Shown: positions 16,648 through 25,950, counted from the first letter of the stretch. The stretch: 32,000 nt of DNA from Oxalobacteraceae bacterium (GCA_947464955.1 CANHZI010000037.1:1-32000), one strand, 5' to 3'. Numbers and translations are program-made. The notes: a model not told the origin generated them from the letters alone.

Positions 16648-18573
16648 CTAAATGAATTGAATTTGCCCTTCAGCAATTCCAATCAACTTTAGCGCATCAT
16701 TAAAGCCCGTTGGGGTGACTAGTTGTGCTAATTTCATTCCATTTACTATCGAATCTTGGTCATTTAGATAACCCAGCCCCCATTGCACAGCGAAAGCATC
16801 CGCGAGTGCGACTTTGTTATCAAGAAGATCAGCAACCCAACCCCATGTCGCATCACCTTTGAAATTGTGAGCAGTACCCAAAATAGTTCTGACCATCGAG
16901 CCTTTAGTCTCTTTGCCAGTATCAAGTTGCGCTGTCCAATAGCTCAAGCCCTCAGGATCTGCCCCGGTTACGCGCCCCAAGGAATTCTTGTAAATCGTGT
17001 TTACGAAATCAGCACTCGACATTTTGTCACTGTATCCAGTCAAGTCAGAAAACAAAATTGCTGACTGATAAAAAGCATTTCCAATTTGCTCGATCGTCAT
17101 TCCAGCTTTGAGCTGATTCACCCAATAATTCAAACCGTCTGCCTCTGGAATCCGATTGAAGTAGGCAACGTATAACTCCTCCAGCGTACGCAAATCAGCC
17201 TTAAACAAAGACTTGGCGTTTTGATGAATCATTGGATTCACTGAGAAATCCTGAAAACGGATAGACTCAACTTGGTGGCTCGCTAAATTGAGTCCAAGAT
17301 TTTCGCCAATAATCAAAGTGCCATTCGCCATTTGCGCGAGGCTGATATGACTGCCTTCGGTCAACTTTATGGGCAGGCTTAAGCGGTCGTTTCCATTTCC
17401 ACCATCCACGTATATTTTTCGCGGACCATTGAGATCGACAAGAGTAACCGTGTCATCGCTAGAACTAAATTGCAAAATTGATCCGGCATCTGTCGCTTTT
17501 AATTGATAACTATTTGAATCGATTTGCTTTACCAAATTACTAAACGACACCACTTCTTTTTGTTGAGTACTTGTTAGGTTCTTGCGAATAGTTCCGGTGG
17601 AATCAACGGTAGTTAGAACCAAAGATGTAGTGCCAGACATGAGTCCAGAGGCATACGCATCAAAAAAACTACCATCAGTTTTTATAGCGGTCTTGCCACT
17701 CGCAGACCAAGTAAATGAGAAAAGCGTATTGTTTGGCGTAATCGGTTGATAGATCCCAGGTATAGTCGACGCCAAAGATAGATAATCGCCTATTGATTGA
17801 TAATAATGGAGTGCAAATGCTTCTTTTTCTGGTGCGCTGAACGGCACACCTAAACTAAGCATTTTTGAATTTTGCGTGGCCCGCCAAACTCCACTGGAAC
17901 GGTAATAACCACCTTGGTAAGTACCGATTACCCCCAATTCACCATCGTTATATCCCATCCAAGCGCTCCATGGAATACGGCTTAAGGAGTCTGTTACGTG
18001 CGCACTATTCAGAAATGAGATCGCATCCAAAGGAAAACTAGGCGCAACTGCGGGATCCACGTATTCGTCCTGCAAATCAGCAAAACTATGTCCGATTTCA
18101 TGAAGCGCTAATTCCGATGCAGCGCTGTTTCCAGCTGACGCCCACGCAATTGAACCGCCTGCGCCGCCATACAGAGGCGTGTTTACCAAGACAATGATGA
18201 GCTCATGTGCGTTCGCCGGTAAGGCACGTTGAACTTCAATTTCGACAGATCCAGTATCTCCATACAGCAAACGGCCATCACTTCCATGCTGCGACGCATT
18301 AAAGTAAGTATTCACGGCTATCCCATTATTGGGTTGATCTGTTCCTGATTGGGCCGACGCAAAAAACAGAGCGTTAGCATTAAAAAAGCCGGTGTAAGTA
18401 GAGAACGGCGCATTCAATCGAGCATTATCACTGCCGAGAAAATTCGCGAGAAAACTATTCGCATCTGCGATAAATTTCGCTCGCTCCGCCTGCGTATAAC
18501 CTTCCGCCACGATCGTAATATCAACACGATTAGCGCTATCGCCGGTATTGAGTAATTGGGTAATATCGGGCAT
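16648..18573 (-). CDS. M64 (IgA peptidase-like) metallopeptidase with C-terminal DUF4214 repeats
   Basis: 641 aa. Residues 1-265 are an M64 peptidase: HEIGHSFADLQDEY at 158-171 gives the zinc ligands His158 and His162, the general base Glu159 and the conserved DEY. No signal peptide precedes the domain (MPDITQLLNTGDSANRVDIT). After a linker, YVDGGNGNDRLSL (388-400) resembles an RTX half-repeat, and residues about 455-605 hold DUF4214 units (LYVAYFNRIPEADGLNYW, then IYKNSLGRVTGADPEGLSYW). Proteins with this tail and no signal peptide are usually exported by type I secretion, so an extracellular or cell-surface protease is likely. AAGGTGAG lies about 5 nt before the ATG. The name IgA peptidase reflects the family founder, not a known substrate. 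Confidence 0.88.
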   Translation of the reverse strand: MPDITQLLNTGDSANRVDITIVAEGYTQAERAKFIADANSFLANFLGSDNARLNAPFSTYTGFFNANALFFASAQSGTDQPNNGIAVNTYFNASQHGSDGRLLYGDTGSVEIEVQRALPANAHELIIVLVNTPLYGGAGGSIAWASAGNSAASELALHEIGHSFADLQDEYVDPAVAPSFPLDAISFLNSAHVTDSLSRIPWSAWMGYNDGELGVIGTYQGGYYRSSGVWRATQNSKMLSLGVPFSAPEKEAFALHYYQSIGDYLSLASTIPGIYQPITPNNTLFSFTWSASGKTAIKTDGSFFDAYASGLMSGTTSLVLTTVDSTGTIRKNLTSTQQKEVVSFSNLVKQIDSNSYQLKATDAGSILQFSSSDDTVTLVDLNGPRKIYVDGGNGNDRLSLPIKLTEGSHISLAQMANGTLIIGENLGLNLASHQVESIRFQDFSVNPMIHQNAKSLFKADLRTLEELYVAYFNRIPEADGLNYWVNQLKAGMTIEQIGNAFYQSAILFSDLTGYSDKMSSADFVNTIYKNSLGRVTGADPEGLSYWTAQLDTGKETKGSMVRTILGTAHNFKGDATWGWVADLLDNKVALADAFAVQWGLGYLNDQDSIVNGMKLAQLVTPTGFNDALKLIGIAEGQIQFI

Positions 18574-18813
18574 TTTGTCTCACCTTAATTCATTTTTATC
18601 TTGTTTTTATTTCTAAATCGTCTTCTAAAAGAATACTAACGCAATCCGATGCTCACCACAAATATCCGATACAGGTTGCAGAACAACACAAGGATAGCGA
18701 AAGCGGCTTGAGAACGCGGCCTATTTGATTGATACTGAGCACTCAAACGGCCATCAACTCGAGTTTGATTCTGTCTGATTCGAGAAAGCCCACCTCATCA
18801 CCTTGGAGTTTTC

Positions 18814-20394
18814 ATGCGCAATATTCTTTTCGCTTTACTCTTTTTCGCCATCAACTCAACTTCCTTTGCCGATAGCAGCAATCGTGCGGTTGCGCCAGCA
18901 CCAGATCGAAGCGAAGGCAAGGGCCCTTATAAACAGTTGATTCTAAGAGAGGTCACCGTCATCAATGGCACGGGATCTCCAGCCTTTGGCCCGGCAGATA
19001 TCGTTATCGAAGGCAACAGGATTACTCAGGTCGTTACGGTTGGCTCACCGGGCTCTCCAGTACGTTACAGTCGCCCTAAGCTGAAGGAAGGTGGCACTGA
19101 ACTACAACTCGCAGGTCACTACGTCATGCCAGGTATCATCGACATGCACGGCCATATTGGTGGCGCCGAACAAGGAACGCCCGCTGAGTACGTCTACAAA
19201 TTATGGATGGGCCATGGCATCACGACGATCCGTGATCCGGCTTGTGGCAATGGACTCGGTTTTTGTCTCGACCAGAAGAAACGTAGCGCAGAAAACCAAA
19301 TTACGGCACCACGTATTTTTGCTTACCCGTTTTTTGGTCAAGGCAACGAAGCGCCGTTCACCGAGCCAGAGCAAGCAAGAGCATGGGTAAGAATGATCAA
19401 AGCAAAAGGTGCAGATGGCTTGAAATGTTTTGGTTATCGCCCTGACATATTGCAGGCTGCCCTAGAAGAAGCGAAAAAACTTGGTTTGCGATCTGCCTGC
19501 CACCATGCGCAAATCGATGTCGCTCGAGTGAATGTCTTGAACACAGCACGCTGGGGACTAACCTCAATGGAGCACTGGTATGGCCTCCCGGAAGCGCTCT
19601 TTGATGGCCAACGAGTACAAAATTATCCTGCGGACTACAATTACCAAAATGAGCAACAACGTTTTGGTCAAGCTGGAAGACTTTGGGCACAGGCAGCTAA
19701 ACCGGGGAGTGCCAAGTGGAATGAAGTGATGGACGAACTACTTAAGCTCGATTTCACACTCGACCCTACATTCACTATTTATCAAGCAACACGCGACGTG
19801 ATGCGGGCGCGCCGAGCAGATTGGCACGACGAATACACTCTCCCTTCACTGGCACAATTTTTTAGCCCGAATCGAGACTCCCATGGCTCTTTCTTCTTTG
19901 ATTGGGGTACCGAGGAAGAAGTTGCGTGGAAAGAGAATTATCGCCTGTGGATGCGCTTCGTCAACGAATACAAGAACCGCGGCGGCAGAGTCACAGTCGG
20001 CTCCGACTCTGGCTATATCTACAAACTCTACGGTTTTGGTACGGTCGAAGAACTCGAGTTACTACGCGAAGCAGGCTTTCATCCGCTGGAAGTTATGCGC
20101 GCAGCGACTTTATCTGGCGCAGAAGCACTTGGTGCTGCTCACAGCATAGGCAGCATTGAGCCTGGGAAGTTAGCGGACATCGCAATTCTCGACGAAAACC
20201 CATTAGCCAACTTTAAGGTGTTGTACGGGACAGGCCATATGCGTCTGAACCAAGAAGGAGTAGCTAAACAAGTGGGTGGTGTTAAATACACGATCAAAGA
20301 TGGTATCGTTTTTGATGCAAAAAAATTACTGAGCGATGTCAGGAATATGGTTGCAAACGCAAAGAAACAAGCTGCTAGCGCGCCAGCAAAATAA
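18814..20394 (+). CDS. Periplasmic amidohydrolase (metal-dependent hydrolase)
   Basis: 526 aa. A Sec signal peptide (MRNILFALLFFAINSTSFAD) directs export. The amidohydrolase TIM barrel shows its metal ligands in order: MPGIIDMHGHIGG (His112 and His114), GLKCFGY with Lys204 as possible bridging residue, SACHHAQID (His230/231), SMEHW (His254) and VGSDSGY (the late Asp). A C-terminal composite beta domain (EPGKLADIAILDENPLANF) is typical of imidazolonepropionase-like and prolidase-like members. It probably hydrolyses a cyclic amide or dipeptide; the substrate is unknown. GGAG lies 7 nt before the ATG. It is transcribed away from the M64 peptidase across a 240-bp gap and is not followed closely by another gene. 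Confidence 0.88.
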   Translation: MRNILFALLFFAINSTSFADSSNRAVAPAPDRSEGKGPYKQLILREVTVINGTGSPAFGPADIVIEGNRITQVVTVGSPGSPVRYSRPKLKEGGTELQLAGHYVMPGIIDMHGHIGGAEQGTPAEYVYKLWMGHGITTIRDPACGNGLGFCLDQKKRSAENQITAPRIFAYPFFGQGNEAPFTEPEQARAWVRMIKAKGADGLKCFGYRPDILQAALEEAKKLGLRSACHHAQIDVARVNVLNTARWGLTSMEHWYGLPEALFDGQRVQNYPADYNYQNEQQRFGQAGRLWAQAAKPGSAKWNEVMDELLKLDFTLDPTFTIYQATRDVMRARRADWHDEYTLPSLAQFFSPNRDSHGSFFFDWGTEEEVAWKENYRLWMRFVNEYKNRGGRVTVGSDSGYIYKLYGFGTVEELELLREAGFHPLEVMRAATLSGAEALGAAHSIGSIEPGKLADIAILDENPLANFKVLYGTGHMRLNQEGVAKQVGGVKYTIKDGIVFDAKKLLSDVRNMVANAKKQAASAPAK

Positions 20395-20489
20395 ATTCAC
20401 GACCGTCTCATGCTAGCGTTTAACAACCGCAGCAGTGTTTAATCAGACCTGCTGTGGTAATCAAACCAAAATCGGCAAGTGATGAGTCT

Positions 20490-20517
20490 TTGCAAAACAG
20501 TAGCGCTATGCTATTGT
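20490..20517 (+). promoter_or_regulatory. Candidate sigma-70 promoter of the HD-GYP/kinase operon
   Basis: TTGCAA (20490-20495), a 16-bp spacer and TATTGT (20512-20517) form a plausible sigma-70 promoter. Transcription would begin near 20524, about 22 nt before the HD-GYP start codon. By eye only. Confidence 0.4.
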
Positions 20518-20545
20518 CAGTTTCACTCTAAGAGCGCTTCGACCC

Positions 20546-21835
20546 ATGGCAGACGATTCACAACTCATCGCAATCGATCAAGTTAAGCTTGGTATGTTTA
20601 TCAAGCTTGATTTGAGTTGGTTTGAACATTCATTCTCGATGAATTCGTTCAAGATCACCAATCAACAACAAATCAACGAATTACGCGCGCTCGATCTGAA
20701 GCATATTCGATACATTCCATCGAAGTCTGATCTGAACCAGATAAATGCTCCCACTAAACCGGCTACGACTCCTGAAGTAAAAGGACAAGTTTTCGATAGC
20801 ATTATCGAGGCAAAAAAAGCACGCTTCGAGAAACTCGCAAAACAACGAGAAGAACTCGCACGTTGCGAAGAGAAGTTCGTACACGCGGCTAGTGTAGTGC
20901 GCAGTATCGGCAAAACTATTTTTTCTCAGCCAGAAGCAACGATCAAAGAAGCAGGCAAATTAGTCGACAGCATCGCCGAAATTTTCCTCGATTCGAACGA
21001 TACGGTGATGCACTTAATCCAGCAGACTAGTGCCAATGAAGAATTGTATTTTCACGCATTGAATGTGTCGGTATTGGCAATGATGTTAGCCAATGAAATG
21101 AAATGCACAGAGGCTCAAATCAAGTCGGTCGGTATGGCGGCTTTGTTTCATGATTTAGGCAAGGTCAACATCCCTGATAAGATTCTCAATAAAACCGAAC
21201 CATTAAGTAAACCTGAACAAAATTTCTTCGAGCTGCATCCCGATTATGGTGTAGAAGTCGGCAAGAAAGCCGGGCTGCCGCCTATCGTTTTAGAAGTCAT
21301 CGCCAGTCATCACGAGTATCTGGACGGTAGTGGCTATCCCAAAAAACTCAAGGCCGACGCAATTCGTATGCCGACCCGTATCGTCACAATCGCCAACGTC
21401 TACGACAATCTTTGCAATCATATCGACCCTGCACAATCCCTTACGCCGCATGAAGCTTTGTCGACGATGTACGCCCATCGCCGCGCTCAATTCGACCCTG
21501 CGGTGATGGCAACCATGGTGAAGAGTTTAGGCGTCTATCCTCCCGGCACAATTGTGCGCTTATCCAACGAAGCGATTGGCTTAGTCATGAATGTCAATGT
21601 TGGAAAGCCCTTGCGTCCACGCGTTTTGGTCTACGATGCAGAAATTCCAAAAGAGGATGCCATCATTCTCGACTTGGCCGACGAAACCAGCGACATTTCG
21701 ATTAGCGGCAGTATTCGTCCCGGCCTGTTACCAAAACTGATTTTTGATTACCTCAACCCACGTAAGCGGGTAAATTACTACTTCGACTCCAAATCGAAGA
21801 AAACGCCCAGCGGTGGCGCGAAACAAGGCAGTTAG
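20546..21835 (+). CDS. HD-GYP cyclic-di-GMP phosphodiesterase with N-terminal DUF3391
   Basis: 429 aa. Residues 1-125 fit DUF3391, the domain that precedes many HD-GYP proteins (IDQVKLGMFIKLDLSW, HSFSMNSFKI). Residues about 150-330 are the HD-GYP domain: His170, HD at 202-203 in LFHDLGKVNIPD, HPDYG (His231), SHHEYLDGSGYP (His255/256, GYP at 263-265). All metal and signature residues are present, so the enzyme should be active, hydrolysing c-di-GMP to pGpG or GMP in the cytoplasm. It has no receiver domain. The stop is 8 bp from the kinase start, so both genes form an operon controlling motility, biofilm or virulence-type switching; the actual output cannot be read here. Confidence 0.92.
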   Translation: MADDSQLIAIDQVKLGMFIKLDLSWFEHSFSMNSFKITNQQQINELRALDLKHIRYIPSKSDLNQINAPTKPATTPEVKGQVFDSIIEAKKARFEKLAKQREELARCEEKFVHAASVVRSIGKTIFSQPEATIKEAGKLVDSIAEIFLDSNDTVMHLIQQTSANEELYFHALNVSVLAMMLANEMKCTEAQIKSVGMAALFHDLGKVNIPDKILNKTEPLSKPEQNFFELHPDYGVEVGKKAGLPPIVLEVIASHHEYLDGSGYPKKLKADAIRMPTRIVTIANVYDNLCNHIDPAQSLTPHEALSTMYAHRRAQFDPAVMATMVKSLGVYPPGTIVRLSNEAIGLVMNVNVGKPLRPRVLVYDAEIPKEDAIILDLADETSDISISGSIRPGLLPKLIFDYLNPRKRVNYYFDSKSKKTPSGGAKQGS

Positions 21836-21843
21836 GGTTACCG

Positions 21844-23745
21844 ATGACAAACCCAGCCACCATTCCTTTGCAAACCCAGCTGCTGCATCACATCATGCAG
21901 CAGGCAAGCGAAGCAATGATCGTCGTCTCAGCGCCAGATCTCGGCATTTTGGAAATTAACCAAAAAGCCTGCAACATGATAGGCGGCGCGCGTGAAGAGA
22001 TCATCGGGCTCCCTTTGTTTGCCGTCGAATGCTCGCTTAATGATGTGTTCTTCTGGGAAGAGTTAAAACTCGCGCCCATCTTGCCACAGGCTCGGGTCGC
22101 AGAAAGTGAATGGTTGAGTCGCGATGGTCGTTCGATACCTGTAGAGAAAAGAGTCAGTAGTTTTTCTGAAGGTGATCAAGTGATCTGGATTATTCAGGCG
22201 GAAGACCTAACGAGTCGACGGCGCATGATGCAAGAACAAGTCACGCTCGCTTCCCAATTGCAAAGCTCCTTAGAGGCGACTGCTGAAGGCATCATGTCAA
22301 CTGATCTCGATGGTCAAGTGGTCAACCTAAATCGTCGCTTTGGCAGTATGTGGCAACTGAGCGATGATCTCATCGTTGAACGTGACGCTCAGCAAATGTT
22401 TCAACATATCGGCACACAACTGCGCTCCCCCAAACACTTTGAAGCTGTGCTTGAGCGTTTGCGTCAAGATCCCGAATCAGAAAGCGAAAACACGCTGCAA
22501 CTGGTCGATGGCAGACATTTCATTTGCGTCTCTAAACCTGAATATTTACGAGATCGCTTGGTAGGACGGGTTTTTAGTGTCCGAGATATCACCGCAATCA
22601 AAAAAGTCGAGAGTGATCTGGTTGATGCGCTGAATATGGCTGAACAAGCAGTCCATGATAAATCACGAATGCTAGACGCACTCAAGATTAGCGAATCGCG
22701 TCTACGTCGCTTAATTAACTCTAGTCTCATCGGCATATTCCAAGGTGATATGAAAGGTCATCTCACCGTTGCCAATGAAATTCTACTTGATCTGCTCGGT
22801 GTCAATCGCGAGGACATCATCGGCAACCAAGTTGAGTGGCTGACCCTGACTTCCCCTGCCTATCATGCAGCGCATGAAGCGGCACTCAAAGAGCTAGAGA
22901 AATTTGGACAAGCAGCTCCATTCGAAGCCGAATTGACACGCAAGGATGGCAGCAAAGTGCCGGTCATGGTCAGCCTCGCGCGCCTAGAAGGTTCACGATT
23001 TGAATGGGTAGGTTTTGTGCTCGACCTAACAGAGCAACGTAAAGCGGATCGAGCCAAGTCGGAATTTATTTCTGTCGTCAGTCATGAATTACGCACGCCC
23101 TTAACTTCAATTCGCGGTGCCTTAGGACTCTTGGAGAGTGGCGCTGCAGGTGAACTGGCTCCGAAGATTAAACATCTGATCGAAATTGCCCATCGCAATA
23201 GTCAACGACTTGGTACCTTGGTCAATGATTTGCTCGATATGGAAAAGCTAGTCTCTGGTAAGATGGAATTCAATCAAGAAGCTTTTGATTTACATGCACT
23301 CGCCGAACAGTCCGTAGAAGCCAATAGCAGCTATGCGGCTGCACTAAATGTGCACTACAAACTAGCACCAAAACAAGGACAAGTCATGGCGCTCGGGGAT
23401 AGCGAACGCGTGATGCAAGTCTTCGCAAATCTACTTTCAAACGCAGCGAAATTCTCACCCAAGGGCGAGTTTGTAGACATTAGCGTACGTCCGTTTGAAA
23501 ACATGCTCCGGGTTGATGTCGTCGATAAAGGACCAGGCATCCCACTCGAGTTCCGCGATCGCATCTTCACCAAATTCGCACAAGCCGACGGCTCGAACAC
23601 CCGTCAACAAGGCGGTACAGGATTAGGTCTGAATATTGCTAAGTCATTTATCGAGAAGATGGGTGGTACTGTTGGTTTTGAGAGTGAAATTGGGAAAGGT
23701 AGCGTGTTTTGGTTCACACTTCCGATAGCTTCAAAACCAAGCTAA
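21844..23745 (+). CDS. Hybrid-free sensor histidine kinase with three PAS domains
   Basis: 633 aa, no membrane segments, so a soluble cytoplasmic sensor. PAS regions are at about 12-125, 138-255 and 282-398 (the last ends ..WVGFVLDLTEQRK). HisKA is at 405-470 with the phospho-acceptor His414 in VVSHELRTPL. HATPase_c is at about 515-628 with N-box Asn529/Asn533 (FANLLSNAAKFSP), G1 box DKGPGIP and G2 box GGTGLGL. No receiver domain is fused and no response regulator lies nearby, so its partner is elsewhere or it acts with the HD-GYP protein encoded 8 bp upstream. The ribosome site is within TAGGG at the upstream stop. Its 3' end is copied as a scrap at 24594-24650. Confidence 0.92.
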   Translation: MTNPATIPLQTQLLHHIMQQASEAMIVVSAPDLGILEINQKACNMIGGAREEIIGLPLFAVECSLNDVFFWEELKLAPILPQARVAESEWLSRDGRSIPVEKRVSSFSEGDQVIWIIQAEDLTSRRRMMQEQVTLASQLQSSLEATAEGIMSTDLDGQVVNLNRRFGSMWQLSDDLIVERDAQQMFQHIGTQLRSPKHFEAVLERLRQDPESESENTLQLVDGRHFICVSKPEYLRDRLVGRVFSVRDITAIKKVESDLVDALNMAEQAVHDKSRMLDALKISESRLRRLINSSLIGIFQGDMKGHLTVANEILLDLLGVNREDIIGNQVEWLTLTSPAYHAAHEAALKELEKFGQAAPFEAELTRKDGSKVPVMVSLARLEGSRFEWVGFVLDLTEQRKADRAKSEFISVVSHELRTPLTSIRGALGLLESGAAGELAPKIKHLIEIAHRNSQRLGTLVNDLLDMEKLVSGKMEFNQEAFDLHALAEQSVEANSSYAAALNVHYKLAPKQGQVMALGDSERVMQVFANLLSNAAKFSPKGEFVDISVRPFENMLRVDVVDKGPGIPLEFRDRIFTKFAQADGSNTRQQGGTGLGLNIAKSFIEKMGGTVGFESEIGKGSVFWFTLPIASKPS

Positions 23746-23812
23746 GACAACTCTGGCTATCAAGAGTCAAACACAGTCAGAATGTGTATCTCAAAGCTCC
23801 CAACAAGTTCCG

Positions 23813-24514
23813 CTATTTCACCACAGACCTACTCGAATATTTGGATTTTTCTTGTGCTCGCTTTAGCTCTTCCATTTCTAACATCGTTTCTCGATCCACT
23901 ACCATCGGTCTAGCGACATTCATCGTCCAATAATATTTATAGATCGACGATTGCTTATACACACAAGCGACACCAATCTCTGACACGTCAGAAGCCATTA
24001 GGGTCGCGCAATGTTGTGGGCTGCGTTGCCAGCCCAGCATGACTTTCTCAACTGAAGGCTGTCCTGCCGCGATGTTTTCTCTGGCGGTTTTATATAAATA
24101 CCCAACTTGATCAAGACGGTTCCATAATTGTCTTGAGTCCAGACTCGTGTGAGAAACCAAATTACTTCTGGCCATTTCAACAGAATGACGATAGGCTGCA
24201 TTCAACAATCGTAAATTCCACGAGACAGGTGCAGCTGCTTCGAACCTCTGTACCCCGCACATCCTAGGCGCGGATCTAAAGTCGTTTATTCGTTCGATCA
24301 GTTCAGCTTCTACCCCAACTGGGCCATTAAGGTAGCAATTTGGATCACTTAAACCAGGTTCGATTGGAAGTCGTCTGACGTCGATTTCGGGTGAATTTAA
24401 AGAAACTGAACCGTTTTTTTCACCCGTTTTGGCACTTTCAGGGGAATGGCAGGCAACGGTGCTTGACATAGATAAGATACAAACAACAATCAAACGGTGC
24501 CGGTTATTGGTCAT
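23813..24514 (-). CDS. CAP-domain (SCP/PR-1) lipoprotein, copy 1
   Basis: 233 aa from the ATG at 24514, which opens a lipoprotein signal (NNRHRLIVVCILSMSSTVAC, lipid on Cys22). An upstream in-frame TTG at 24544 would spoil that signal. The CAP domain spans about 60-205: HSVEMARSNLVSH, QLWNRL, ENIAAG, SPQHCATLM and YYWTMNVARP, with the cavity His and Glu residues in place. CAP proteins in bacteria are exported and bind lipids or act on peptides or cell wall; the role here is unknown. It is a paralogue of the next gene (about half the residues shared by eye) and both face the kinase gene tail, the result of a tandem duplication. Confidence 0.85.
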   Translation of the reverse strand: MTNNRHRLIVVCILSMSSTVACHSPESAKTGEKNGSVSLNSPEIDVRRLPIEPGLSDPNCYLNGPVGVEAELIERINDFRSAPRMCGVQRFEAAAPVSWNLRLLNAAYRHSVEMARSNLVSHTSLDSRQLWNRLDQVGYLYKTARENIAAGQPSVEKVMLGWQRSPQHCATLMASDVSEIGVACVYKQSSIYKYYWTMNVARPMVVDRETMLEMEELKRAQEKSKYSSRSVVK

Positions 24515-24593
24515 CGAAATCAGACTTCGGTCATATACGATCAACTATGAGTTCAAACTAATTATGACAATTAATTAAATATTTAACAAGCAA

Positions 24594-24650
24594 AAAGATG
24601 GCGTGTTTTGGTTTACCCTTCCGGTGGCAACATCTAAAGGCGATCTGTAG
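24594..24650 (+). pseudogene. Remnant of the histidine kinase gene 3' end
   Basis: The frame reads KDGVFWFTLPVATSKGDL then TAG. The kinase at 21844-23745 ends GSVFWFTLPIASKPS. Over about 30 bases (24594-24623 against 23695-23724) only four differ. An in-frame stop lies just upstream (24576), so nothing can be made from it. Like the true kinase end, it stands tail-to-tail with a CAP gene, marking the edge of a duplicated kinase-tail plus CAP unit. Confidence 0.75.
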
Positions 24651-24657
24651 GAATCTG

Positions 24658-25443
24658 TTAGAACTTCTTAACTTCGTCTGCGATTTTTAAGAAGGGATTT
24701 CGATTCCTACTTTTGTCGGTTTTCTCCTGCTTTTCGAGCTCTTGCTTTAGCTCTTTGGGTGCAACCAGAGGGCTTGCCATATCCATGGTCCAATAGAATT
24801 TATAAAACGACGATGGTTTATGAATACAAACGACGCCAACTTCCTCAAGCTTTTCTTCCATCATCGCCGCGCAATGCGCTGGGCTCTTTTGCCAAGCTTC
24901 CATCACTGACGCGACTTGAGTCTGTCCTGCTGCAATATTCTCAGAGACACGTGAAAAAGCATAACCGGTTTGGCGTACCCGATTCCATAATTCACGCGAG
25001 TCTATGCTTACATGAGAAATCAAATTGGCACGCGCCATTTCTACAGAATGGTGATATGCCGCATTTTGCAACTTAAGATTCCAACGCAATGGCGGCACAG
25101 CCGAATAAAGCTTCGAACCACAATAACGAGCTTCCGCCCGCCATGCATTTATTCTTTGAATCAGTTCATCTTCTATGCCGCTCTCGCTATTTAGACCACA
25201 ACTGGCATTGCTCAGGCCGGGTTCCGGTGGCAATTTTCGGACATCTTCATCTTTCGGAAAATCAAGTGGTTGAGCAACCACGGCGGCGGGGACATAACTT
25301 CCTGCTGTAGACCAGGACTCTTGAGCCTTATCCATCGGCGAATTGGAGCAACCGTGCAACATCAGGCCAAGACTCACCAAGGTCAGCGCACAAATAAGTG
25401 GTCGTAATTGGTAAGATTTTCGGACTTGTCTGGCTTCTCGCAT
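24658..25443 (-). CDS. CAP-domain (SCP/PR-1) lipoprotein, copy 2
   Basis: 261 aa from the ATG at 25443 (GAGA about 6 nt upstream; a TTG just before it is less likely). The signal ends in a clear lipobox, LGLMLHGC. The CAP domain covers about 85-235: HSVEMARANLISH, ELWNRV, ENIAAGQ, SPAHCAAMM and YWTMDMASP, with the same key residues as copy 1. A charged tail (KQELEKQEKTDKSRNRN) follows. It lies 15 bp after the SnoaL-like gene on the same strand, so they are probably one transcript. The linker before the domain carries LPPEPGLSNASC, matching LPIEPGLSDPNC in copy 1, which supports recent common origin. Confidence 0.87.
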   Translation of the reverse strand: MREARQVRKSYQLRPLICALTLVSLGLMLHGCSNSPMDKAQESWSTAGSYVPAAVVAQPLDFPKDEDVRKLPPEPGLSNASCGLNSESGIEDELIQRINAWRAEARYCGSKLYSAVPPLRWNLKLQNAAYHHSVEMARANLISHVSIDSRELWNRVRQTGYAFSRVSENIAAGQTQVASVMEAWQKSPAHCAAMMEEKLEEVGVVCIHKPSSFYKFYWTMDMASPLVAPKELKQELEKQEKTDKSRNRNPFLKIADEVKKF

Positions 25444-25458
25444 CAAGATCTCAATTTG

Positions 25459-25929
25459 TTACTTCGTAAATTTTCTCAAGCCATAGGCGGCCTGTTGTCG
25501 TATCTTATTTTGTACCACTCCACTCCAACCTAACAACAAACCTTTCAATCCCAAAGCTTGCCGACTCCACTTCCAAAGATCGAATTGATCACGATGCTGA
25601 ACAATTTTTCCATTCTCAAAAACGAAACTCGCTTGTATGTCGTTAACGATGGTTCTGCCCGTTTGTGAAAAAACATAGGTCGCAACCCAGTGCGCTTTTC
25701 CACTCTGATCGTTGGCTTCTACGCCGTCAAAGGTCAGAGAAAAGTCCTGAGCCCGGCTGCACAGCATACGCCACATATTGCCAGCGTCGGCACCCTTTAG
25801 ATCAGTAAAAACCGGATCAGAGAATTGGATATGATCAGCGTAACAAGCACACATCGCATCTGCGTCTAGGGCTTGAAATGCTCGATAAAATGTTTCTATT
25901 AAGTGGACGTTAGGGTGGCGGTCGCTCAT
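25459..25929 (-). CDS. SnoaL-like/NTF2-fold protein of unknown function
   Basis: 156 aa. The cone-shaped NTF2 fold is recognisable: IETFYRAFQALDADAMCACY at the start, then HIQFSDPVF, the central WVATYVFSQTGRTIVNDIQASF strands and VFENGKIVQHRDQFDLWKW. Members act as small-molecule isomerases, cyclases or hydrolases or bind ligands. The Asp and His residues of the cavity (SDP; QHRDQFD) are present, but the substrate is unknown. It has no signal peptide. It is the probable first gene of a transcript with CAP copy 2, 15 bp apart, and follows the small lipoprotein gene by 21 bp on the same strand. Confidence 0.82.
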   Translation of the reverse strand: MSDRHPNVHLIETFYRAFQALDADAMCACYADHIQFSDPVFTDLKGADAGNMWRMLCSRAQDFSLTFDGVEANDQSGKAHWVATYVFSQTGRTIVNDIQASFVFENGKIVQHRDQFDLWKWSRQALGLKGLLLGWSGVVQNKIRQQAAYGLRKFTK

Positions 25930-25950
25930 AGCTCAGAATATCACTTTCAA

